NCBI RefSeq assembly: GCF_024204685.1
Contig: NZ_CP100350.1
Span: 992,001-1,056,000 of the forward strand
Length of the DNA: 64,000 bases
Direction of reading: 5' to 3'
Source: Gilvimarinus sp. DA14
GTDB lineage: Bacteria; Pseudomonadota; Gammaproteobacteria; Pseudomonadales; Cellvibrionaceae
The notes beneath the pieces were generated by a model, which did not search any database, had not been told where the DNA came from, and was given only the letters and a program-made list of their open reading frames with translations. Below, piece by piece: positions 1 to 6,539 of the stretch. The first letter of the stretch is position 1. Each line of letters starts with the position of its first letter. A program made the position numbers and the translations under genes.

Positions 1-977
1 GGCACCCCATTCATAACCACCAGAGCGCCACCAAAACGAGAGCCAGTCAAACCCGACATATAGTTGTTCTTAACTACTTGGTCGGCATTAATCACCCGAA
101 TACCGCCGGTATGATCGACGCCATTGCCGATAAAAGCATTTCCTTCCACCAGGTTCCCATTACCGTGACGTAATGTCAGGGTGCCGCGCGACTCGAAAAA
201 TACATTATCCCGGAAGACATTCTTACCGGACTTGTTAGAAATGATTTCCACTTCACCGTCGCAATGCTCAAAGTAGTTATTGGCAACAGTCGTTAGAGAA
301 TCACTCAGAGAGTAGTGGCTAGTACCAATGCGCAAGGTCTCACCACCATTCGAGCCCAATACAGGCCGGGGGCCAAAGTAGTTGTACTCAATTACATGAT
401 TGTTCTCGCGGCTGTGCTCTGTATCCAGACGCACCGCCATGGTTACACCTTTATTGCGCTTAAAACTGAAGTGATTGTGATCAATACGGTTATTCTTTCC
501 GTAGATGCTGACCCAGTAATCAGTTTCATAGCGATCTGGATTACTGAAATCATCAATAACCACTTCAGTTAGACGACTATTAACCGCGACCGTAGAATAA
601 TCACTATCAGACTCAGGCTTAGCGGTACGAAATGAGATAACCGTATCCGAAGGGGTGTAGCCGTTTTTGAACACCAAGCCACGCACTACCAGATGTTCAC
701 CTGCCAGCTTTAAATTTGAACGCCCGCTGATCACTGCCTTGCCGGGGTTTTCCGCGGCCAAAGTGATAGGAGCTTGCTCGGTGCCTACCGCAGCAAACAC
801 AAGCTCAACATCGCGCCACACGCCGTCTTGCAACAGAACTCGATCTCCAGGCTGCAATTTTTCAACGGCCTGCTGATATTCTGAGTAATCTGAAACGGAA
901 TAATCTTTGGCCGCGCTCAGCGCAGAAGCGATGGATAGAAGGAAGAATCCCGAGAAGATAAAAAATTTATTATTCAT
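1..977 (-). CDS. Polysaccharide lyase family 6 (alginate lyase / chondroitinase B-like), C-terminus beyond window edge
   Basis: Read directly from the minus strand; 325 codons are visible with no stop before the window edge. Residues 1-22 form a hydrophobic signal peptide, so the enzyme is exported. The body is a right-handed beta-helix type sequence rich in Asn and Gly turns. The motifs NKSGKN (K249) and TLTLRHGN (R270) match the catalytic base Lys and acid Arg of PL6 enzymes, which are 21 residues apart in chondroitinase B and in AlyGC; the acidic CDGEVEI stretch before K249 fits the calcium site. PL6 enzymes cleave alginate or dermatan by beta-elimination. The neighbouring hexuronate transporter, DEH reductase-like gene and TonB receptor favour alginate; the exact substrate is inference. 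Transcribed divergently from a GntR regulator. Confidence 0.9.
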   Translation of the reverse strand, partial: MNNKFFIFSGFFLLSIASALSAAKDYSVSDYSEYQQAVEKLQPGDRVLLQDGVWRDVELVFAAVGTEQAPITLAAENPGKAVISGRSNLKLAGEHLVVRGLVFKNGYTPSDTVISFRTAKPESDSDYSTVAVNSRLTEVVIDDFSNPDRYETDYWVSIYGKNNRIDHNHFSFKRNKGVTMAVRLDTEHSRENNHVIEYNYFGPRPVLGSNGGETLRIGTSHYSLSDSLTTVANNYFEHCDGEVEIISNKSGKNVFRDNVFFESRGTLTLRHGNGNLVEGNAFIGNGVDHTGGIRVINADQVVKNNYMSGLTGSRFGGALVVMNGV

Positions 978-1161
978 ATTAACTACACCACACTTTTGCC
1001 CAAAAAAGCGGCCGGACCTCCATAGGAAGTCCGGCCCAAGGAGAGCCACACACTAGAACCAGCGCTATCGCTTGCTTCTAGCCTGGGACCAGTGCTCGTA
1101 TTCGCAAACTCAATGCACAACCCTGAACCTAAAACTCGCCTGCATTGATCACTTGCAAACT

Positions 1162-1196
1162 AGACTACCAATCAGAATACAATTGTGTCAACCAAT
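1162..1196 (-). promoter_or_regulatory. Predicted PL6 promoter with overlapping FadR-family operator
   Basis: Reading the minus strand, ATTGGTTGACACAATTG (plus strand 1180-1196) contains a perfect -35 box TTGACA (1186-1191), an 18-base spacer and a weak -10 TAGTCT (1162-1167). The ATTGGT half-site overlaps the -35 box, so a bound repressor would block polymerase. The same 17 bases occur upstream of the dehydrogenase gene at 5249-5265. The promoter lies about 185 bases upstream of the PL6 start codon. Promoter function is inferred from the sequence only. Confidence 0.6.
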
Positions 1197-1427
1197 CTTT
1201 ATTACAGAATAGCCAATGACAGCTCCCAGAAAGGCCCGGGCAGCGGCATCACACCAGCCGATAGCCCCCGACCCGCATAGGAACTTGAAAACCTGCCAAA
1301 AAGTAAAAGCCCATAAATAACCCATAAGACACTGATTTTATTATCAAAAATTTGCTTTGGGAGATATAAATGTTAGAAATCGCTAGACCCAACGTCACTT
1401 TTGCACCGATTCGTCTACCACAATGTA

Positions 1428-1456
1428 TTACCAATTGATAATATTCATGTTAGGAT
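1428..1456 (+). promoter_or_regulatory. Predicted promoter/operator of the first GntR gene
   Basis: TTACCA (1428-1433), a 17-base spacer, then TAGGAT (1451-1456) form a plausible sigma-70 promoter. The -35 box lies inside GTATTACCAATTGATAA, whose complement carries ATTGGTAATAC. The second regulator gene has the same arrangement (TTACCA, 17 bases, TAATAT at 5510-5538), which supports a conserved autoregulated promoter. Confidence 0.55.
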
Positions 1457-1505
1457 CAGCGGAAATCTTTAGACGTCTTGATAAAAATTCGTGGACCACA
1501 GACTA

Positions 1506-2285
1506 ATGAATAAGCCAAGCGGCACCAAAACCCAAAGAACCTACCGCAAAGTGGCAGAAAAAATGCTGAAAGCCTTAGATTCAGGAGAATTTCCTGCTGG
1601 CGCTCGACTGCCGCCAGAAAGAGAGCTCTCAGAAAGATATGGCGTTAGCCGCCCTACTGTTAGGGAGGCCATCATCGCCCTGGAGGTAATGGGACGAGTT
1701 GAAGTGCGGACAGGTTCAGGGGTCTACGCCGTTAAGTCCTTCAAGGCAAAAAGCGACAACCCTCGCGAGTACAGTCCCTTTGAAATAACCGAAGCCCGAG
1801 TTCTGATTGAGTCAGAAACCGCCGCCCTGGCCGCATCCACAATGAGCGAAGAGGACCTGCAAGAACTGGCCGAAGCGCTGGAAGAGATGATTCTGGAGAA
1901 CAAGAGCGGCGACCTCACCTCCGAGGTCGCTGATAAAAAGTTTCATACAATCATTGCTCAGTCCACACGCAACCGCCCTCTAATGAGCATCATTGAGCAT
2001 CTATGGGACATTCAAGCAAACTTGCCGGAAATCAAGACGGCCCATCAGTCCGTATGCAAAACCGATGGCCAAAAGCGAATTGAAGAACACCGTCAAATAC
2101 TCAACACCCTTAAGGCCAGAGATGCTCATGCAGCGAGAGTATCAATGCGGAACCACTTCTGCCGCTCTCTAGATGCCCTGCACGCCACCACTGAAAAAAA
2201 CGCCGTAGAAGAAATACAAAGACAACTGAACGCCCGCAGAGAAAGGTTTTCTCTCAATCGCATCCAGTACTCTAGTAAGAATTAA
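1506..2285 (+). CDS. FadR-subfamily GntR transcriptional regulator (uronate-type), copy 1
   Basis: A 259-aa regulator. The N-terminal winged helix (about residues 12-80) carries LPPERELSERYGVSRPTVRE, the classic GntR recognition region. The C-terminal FCD domain (about 90-235) keeps His positions typical of its metal/ligand pocket (KKFHTIIA, MRNHF). A GTG at 1491 would add five residues, but the ATG at 1506 aligns with the paralogue at 5588 and is preferred. The two paralogues are nearly identical through most of their length, for example across the DNA-binding helix and in NRPL...HLWDIQ. Family members of this kind (ExuR/UxuR, KdgR-like) sense sugar acids. Likely controls the surrounding alginate genes; the ligand (KDG or DEH) is inference. 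Confidence 0.9.
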   Translation: MNKPSGTKTQRTYRKVAEKMLKALDSGEFPAGARLPPERELSERYGVSRPTVREAIIALEVMGRVEVRTGSGVYAVKSFKAKSDNPREYSPFEITEARVLIESETAALAASTMSEEDLQELAEALEEMILENKSGDLTSEVADKKFHTIIAQSTRNRPLMSIIEHLWDIQANLPEIKTAHQSVCKTDGQKRIEEHRQILNTLKARDAHAARVSMRNHFCRSLDALHATTEKNAVEEIQRQLNARRERFSLNRIQYSSKN

Positions 2286-2445
2286 ATCATTGCAACCCCT
2301 AACAAGAGGTAAATAAGATGGAAGGAGACTCACAGCTTAAAGCCATTCAAATAAATCAACGCCATTATCGGCAAAGCCAAAGGTAATGCAGACCAACAGG
2401 CCAGAAATTCACACCATATAAAACACCTTCTTAGGGAGTAAAATA

Positions 2446-3750
2446 ATGAAAGTAAAAAATTTACGATGGTGGGTGATTGCCCTAATCGCTCTAGCAACCA
2501 TTATTAATTACATCGACCGCCAAACCATGAATGTGCTCTGGGCCACCAGCATGGGCGAAGACCTTTACCCAGAGCTGGACGCCGACGGCCGCAAAGCTAT
2601 TTACGGCACTATTTCAGGCTTTTTTATTCTTGCCTACGCATTAGGCCAGGCAATCTTTGGCAAAATTTTCGACTGGATTGGCACTCGTATTGGATTTGCT
2701 GTCTCCATTGGCGTATGGTCCATTGCCACAGCGCTTCACGCATTTGGGCAAGGCGTTATCTCTCTGAGTATTTTTCGCAGCCTTCTCGGTGTGGCAGAAG
2801 CCGGTAACTGGCCAGGGGCTGCAAAAGGTAATGCAGAGTGGTTTCCGTCTAAAGAGCGTGCCTTAGCGCAAGGTATATTCAACTCAGGCGCCGCAATAGG
2901 CGGTTTAGTTTCCATACCAATTATTGCTTATTTGGCTGTGCATTTCAGCTGGCAGGCTATTTTCGTTATTGTGGGTTTAATCGGTTTGCTGTGGCTGGTT
3001 CCCTGGTTAGTATTGGTTAAGTCGCCTCCCAAAACTCACCCATGGATTACCGAAGAAGAACGCGAGTACATTCTTACCGGACAAAAAACAACGCCCGCAA
3101 CCGACGACAATAACGTCGAAACCGAATACGCTCCGGACACCAAGGAAATGCTCTCGCGCAAACAAAGCTGGGGGGTAATTATCGCTTCCGCAGCTATCGA
3201 CCCAATCTGGTGGCTATTTGTTTTCTGGATTCCGACTTACCTTGCCGAAGTGTATAACATGGACGTTAAAGGTATTGCGCTATACGGCTGGGTTCCCTAC
3301 GTGGGCGCAATGTTCGGCGCCTGGTTCGGCGGACTATTATCGCAAAACCGAATTAACGCCGGCTGGACCATCAACAAGACCCGGAAATTCGTTATCACCT
3401 TAGGCTGCCTGCTAATGCTGCCCTGCCTTCTGGCTATGGCCAACCCCGGCGGCCCGGTTACTGCAGTACTGTTAATGGGCGTTATCCTGTTCGGTTTCCA
3501 AACCACCATCAGCAGCGTACAAACTTTGCCTGCCGACATGCTGAGCCAGAAATCTGTTGGCTCCCTGTCAGGCTTTGCCGGTATGGCTGCTAAATTCTCA
3601 GCCTGGGGATTGACTATATTTGTACCTTGGTTGACACAGGGCGGAAACTACACCCCGGCATTCGTTATTGGTGCCTCACTGGCTCTGATTGCACTGGCCG
3701 CCATCTGGATTCTTATTCCGACGGTTGAGCCATTGAAGGCCAAGAAGTAA
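2446..3750 (+). CDS. MFS transporter, ACS family (hexuronate / unsaturated monouronate uptake)
   Basis: A 434-aa inner-membrane protein with about 12 hydrophobic segments. Features of the anion:cation symporter branch (ExuT, GudP, GarP) are visible: YIDRQTMNVLW after the first helix, and NWPGAAKGNAEWFPSKERA followed by QGIFNSGAAIGG around helices 4-5. GGGAG (2434-2438) precedes the start with normal spacing. It lies 160 bases downstream of the GntR gene on the same strand and ends at a clear intrinsic terminator. In this context the substrate is probably DEH, the monomer released by exo-acting alginate lyases, or a related hexuronate. Substrate identity is inference; family assignment is firm. 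Confidence 0.88.
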   Translation: MKVKNLRWWVIALIALATIINYIDRQTMNVLWATSMGEDLYPELDADGRKAIYGTISGFFILAYALGQAIFGKIFDWIGTRIGFAVSIGVWSIATALHAFGQGVISLSIFRSLLGVAEAGNWPGAAKGNAEWFPSKERALAQGIFNSGAAIGGLVSIPIIAYLAVHFSWQAIFVIVGLIGLLWLVPWLVLVKSPPKTHPWITEEEREYILTGQKTTPATDDNNVETEYAPDTKEMLSRKQSWGVIIASAAIDPIWWLFVFWIPTYLAEVYNMDVKGIALYGWVPYVGAMFGAWFGGLLSQNRINAGWTINKTRKFVITLGCLLMLPCLLAMANPGGPVTAVLLMGVILFGFQTTISSVQTLPADMLSQKSVGSLSGFAGMAAKFSAWGLTIFVPWLTQGGNYTPAFVIGASLALIALAAIWILIPTVEPLKAKK

Positions 3751-3780
3751 ACCTAAGTTTTCCCTTCAAATTTAGGCATT

Positions 3781-3809
3781 AAAAACCCGGGTTAAACCCC
3801 GGGTTTTTT
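3781..3809 (+). terminator. Intrinsic terminator after the MFS gene
   Basis: Inverted repeat AAAAACCCGGG (3781-3791) / CCCGGGTTTTT (3798-3808) with a 6-base loop and a T tract. It lies 30 bases past the transporter stop codon. Confidence 0.9.
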
Positions 3810-4036
3810 ATATCGGATAACCGCACACGCCAATACAAAACTCAAGCCTGATCTGACGATGCTTATTGCATACACCACCTCTACACTCAGAGAGTTTTTC
3901 ACCAAGCAAGCTCAAACACGAGAGCAACACCCCACTAAAGTCCCCCACTCTCTTTACTTTAGTTATACCGCTCAACAGCATGAGTCCCAACTTCACCTGA
4001 GCAGCCCCGCTTTCAGCATCGGCAAAATTCAGACAC
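3810..4036. other. Intergenic stretch without a recognised gene
   Basis: About 230 bases lie between two convergent terminators. Short open frames occur on both strands, but none has a ribosome binding site or a recognisable protein pattern. Confidence 0.6.
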
Positions 4037-4076
4037 AAAAAAACCGCGCCTGGCGATCAACCAAAGCGCGGCTTTT
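4037..4076 (-). terminator. Intrinsic terminator after the dehydrogenase gene
   Basis: CCGCGC (4044-4049) pairs with GCGCGG (4066-4071). On the minus strand the hairpin is followed by seven T residues (plus-strand A run 4037-4043). It lies just past the stop codon at 4090. Confidence 0.85.
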
Positions 4077-4089
4077 ATTTTTACTCGAC

Positions 4090-4968
4090 TTACTTCTCTA
4101 GCTTGAGATAATAATCGAAGATTTCCGGAACATTGCCATTACCCATGCCTGCATCAAAAGCCGCTTGCAAGCCGGCCGAGGTACCCTCTGCGATCGGCGC
4201 CTGAGTGCCCAGATCTTTCACCATTTCCAGAAAGTAACCCAGGTCTTTATTGGCATTAGCGATTGAAAAGCCCAGATCGCTCACGCCGTCCACCGCATAA
4301 TTTTTACAGAAGTTCATAAATGGTGAAGCCGAAGGACCAGTAGACATAATGTCATACAGCTGTTGGCGATCCACCCCGGCACGGTCGGCTACCGCAAAAG
4401 CCTGCGACATGGCGCAAACGGTGGTCATACCCATAAAGTTATTAACTAATTTAGTGGTATGACCCGCACCCAACTCACCTAAGTAAAAAATATTTTCGCC
4501 TTGCTGCTCGAGAATCGGCTTAACCTTCTCGAAGGTTTCTTTATCACCAGCAGCCATAATATTCAGCAAGCCATCTTTAGCGTGTGCGGGGGTACGGCCC
4601 AATGGAGCATCGACCATACCGGCACCTTTTTTGGCAAGATCAGCACCGATTTTGCGGGTAGAGGCGGGAATTGAAGTGCCAAAATCAATAAGTACAGCAC
4701 CTTCTTTGATGCCGGCAAGAATACCGTCATCGCCATAGACCAGCTTTTCCACAACATTAGAAGTGGTAAGGCATAGCATAATAATATCACTGGCTTCAGC
4801 CAGCTCTTTTGCAGTTTTTGCCTGCTTTGCACCGCGAGCCACGACGGCATCAACGGCCTCCTGATTCAAATCCATCACTATGGGCTCGTGACCTTTCTTT
4901 TGCAGGTTCTCGACCATGTTGCCACCCATAAGGCCCAGCCCAATAAATCCAATAACAGGGTTTGCCAT
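4090..4968 (-). CDS. Beta-hydroxyacid dehydrogenase, probable DEH reductase (GarR/HIBADH family)
   Basis: A 292-aa NAD(P)-dependent enzyme. The Rossmann fingerprint GFIGLGLMGGNM is at residues 7-18, the family segment DFGTSIPASTRKI near 95-107, and the catalytic Lys is K173 in GHTTKLVNNFMG. The substrate loop reads DAPLGRTPAHAKDG (120-133), differing from the usual DAPVSGG of 3-hydroxyisobutyrate and tartronate semialdehyde reductases. Known alginate DEH reductases such as Vibrio splendidus DehR belong to this superfamily. Beside a PL6 lyase and a uronate transporter, reduction of DEH to 2-keto-3-deoxygluconate is the best-fitting role. Tartronate semialdehyde reductase remains possible. Divergent from the second GntR gene, with a shared operator-bearing intergenic region. 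Confidence 0.85.
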   Translation of the reverse strand: MANPVIGFIGLGLMGGNMVENLQKKGHEPIVMDLNQEAVDAVVARGAKQAKTAKELAEASDIIMLCLTTSNVVEKLVYGDDGILAGIKEGAVLIDFGTSIPASTRKIGADLAKKGAGMVDAPLGRTPAHAKDGLLNIMAAGDKETFEKVKPILEQQGENIFYLGELGAGHTTKLVNNFMGMTTVCAMSQAFAVADRAGVDRQQLYDIMSTGPSASPFMNFCKNYAVDGVSDLGFSIANANKDLGYFLEMVKDLGTQAPIAEGTSAGLQAAFDAGMGNGNVPEIFDYYLKLEK

Positions 4969-5230
4969 AATAATTAACTCCTAAAAATACAGTATCAATC
5001 TCGGTTGCGGCTTTGACTTATCGATCAATAGCCTTCAGCACCCGTTTAAGATTCGATGAAACCGGTCACAGGCCCAACCGAACAAAGCTCTGAAATCAAT
5101 CGATTGTCACAATAAGAAATAGACCTAGAAAAATATAAAAACTGATACTTTCAATTTTTTATTATTCGAATCTATTACACGTTACGCAGTCGCTGAAAAC
5201 AGGCAAACTTGCACCAAAACAGCTGGGCTT

Positions 5231-5265
5231 AGGCTACCACCTGTACTACAATTGTGTCAACCAAT
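5231..5265 (-). promoter_or_regulatory. Predicted dehydrogenase-gene promoter with overlapping operator
   Basis: On the minus strand, ATTGGTTGACACAATTG (5249-5265) again contains TTGACA (5255-5260), followed by an 18-base spacer and TAGCCT (5231-5236). It is identical over 17 bases to the element upstream of the PL6 gene, with the same spacer length. The promoter lies about 260 bases upstream of the dehydrogenase start codon. Confidence 0.6.
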
Positions 5266-5509
5266 TATTATTACCGAACACCTGTCTGTTTAGCGCCAGA
5301 TGGTGCATCTCGCACATGTTTCTTACAAACTGAATACGCATCAAAAAACCGCGCGCGACCCACCCTATTGGCCCTTATTTAAAGGGTATAGAAGGAGTTA
5401 GGAGAAAATAATTTTATCTCCTCACGAGCTACAACCCTTGTCTACCAAACTGAAAACCAGAGGCTTTCAGACCACTTCAACTCTGCCTACCGGCGTTAAC
5501 CAACCTGTA

Positions 5510-5538
5510 TTACCAATTTATGAAAATCGTGTTAATAT
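5510..5538 (+). promoter_or_regulatory. Predicted promoter/operator of the second GntR gene
   Basis: TTACCA (5510-5515), a 17-base spacer and TAATAT (5533-5538). The -35 lies in GTATTACCAATTTATGA, whose complement reads ATTGGTAATAC, the same element as in front of the first GntR gene. Because transcription would begin after about 5545, the upstream in-frame start at 5438 cannot be the real one. Confidence 0.6.
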
Positions 5539-5587
5539 CGGTTACACAGCAATAAAAAGCATCTGTAGATTTGGTTGGAGATACTTC

Positions 5588-6364
5588 ATGACTAAAACCG
5601 GTGGCAATGGCAACAAGCGCACCTATCGCAAGGTTGCGCAGAAAATGCTTGCAGCCCTTGATTCGGGTGAGTTTCCAGCGGGTGCTCGCCTCCCCCCCGA
5701 GCGTGAACTTTCAGAGCGCTATGGAGTGAGCCGCCCGACAATTCGTGAAGCGATCATCGCCCTAGAGGTCATGGGGCGAGTAGAGGTTCAAACGGGCTCC
5801 GGTGTCTACGCTCTTAAGGCTTTTAAAACTAACAGTGACAACCCCCGCGATTACAGCCCTTTCGAGATTACCGAAGCCCGTGTGCTGGTGGAATCGGAGG
5901 CGGCAGCTCTGGCCGCATCGACATTAAACGAAGAGCAGTTCGAAGAGCTGCAAGCGGCGCTGGATGAGATGATCCAAGAAAACGAAAACGGCGACCTCAC
6001 ATCGGAAGTGGCAGATCGAAAGTTTCATGCAGTCATTGCTGATTCAACGCAAAACCGTCCTTTAATCAACATTATTCGCCACTTATGGGATATTCAAGAG
6101 AATTTGCCGGATATTAAGATGGCGCACCAATCCGTCTGCAAAACCGATGGCGCCCGCCGTATCGCTGAGCATCAGGCAATTTTGGACGCCCTGAAAGCCC
6201 GAGATGCCCATGGGGCACGCGTCGCCATGCGCAATCATTTCTCCCGCTCACTGGAGGCGCTTCACGCCACCACCGAGCAACGCGCGGTCGAAGAGATTCA
6301 ACGACAACTACACGCCCGCCGGGAGAGGTTTTCGCTTAACCGCATTCAATACGCAGCCGAATAA
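5588..6364 (+). CDS. FadR-subfamily GntR transcriptional regulator (uronate-type), copy 2
   Basis: A 258-aa paralogue of the regulator at 1506. The winged helix has LPPERELSERYGVSRPTIRE and the FCD domain has HLWDIQENLPDIKMAHQ and MRNHFSRSLEALH. An in-frame start 50 codons upstream (5438) would precede the predicted promoter and adds residues absent from the paralogue; the ATG at 5588, with GGAG at 5577-5580, is preferred. The main differences from copy 1 are conservative substitutions in the FCD domain and the extreme N-terminus. It sits between the dehydrogenase and TonB receptor genes and probably binds the ATTGGT sites in front of both. Whether the copies are redundant, sense different ligands or form heterodimers cannot be read from sequence. 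Confidence 0.9.
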   Translation: MTKTGGNGNKRTYRKVAQKMLAALDSGEFPAGARLPPERELSERYGVSRPTIREAIIALEVMGRVEVQTGSGVYALKAFKTNSDNPRDYSPFEITEARVLVESEAAALAASTLNEEQFEELQAALDEMIQENENGDLTSEVADRKFHAVIADSTQNRPLINIIRHLWDIQENLPDIKMAHQSVCKTDGARRIAEHQAILDALKARDAHGARVAMRNHFSRSLEALHATTEQRAVEEIQRQLHARRERFSLNRIQYAAE

Positions 6365-6379
6365 CCCTCCTCTACCAGC

Positions 6380-6399
6380 CCGGCAGCTTAGGCTGCCGG
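6380..6399 (+). terminator. Hairpin after the second GntR gene (weak terminator)
   Basis: CCGGCAGC (6380-6387) / GCTGCCGG (6392-6399), a perfect 8-bp stem with a 4-base loop 15 bases past the stop codon. It lacks a good T tract, so termination would be inefficient or factor-assisted. Confidence 0.45.
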
Positions 6400-6490
6400 A
6401 CTGCTTAAAATACCCAAGCTAGCCTTCTATCTGAACACCAACATTTCATTGGCGTGCGACAATAAAGCTCTCATCATTTTTTAGCGGGCA

Positions 6491-6519
6491 TAAAAAAGGC
6501 CGGGAATAAATCCCGGCCT
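6491..6519 (-). terminator. Intrinsic terminator after the TonB-dependent receptor gene
   Basis: AGGCCGGGA (6497-6505) / TCCCGGCCT (6511-6519) with a 5-base loop. On the minus strand it is followed by a run of T residues (A run at 6492-6497). It lies 20 bases beyond the receptor stop codon. Confidence 0.9.
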
Positions 6520-6539
6520 AAGCTCAGCTCTAATCGCAC

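Noticed and set aside
3808-4101. Short open frames on both strands after the MFS gene
   Set aside because: They run through terminators, lack ribosome binding sites and show no protein pattern.
5438-5587. N-terminal extension of the second GntR regulator
   Set aside because: It would start upstream of the predicted promoter and has no counterpart in the near-identical paralogue; ATG 5588 has a ribosome binding site.
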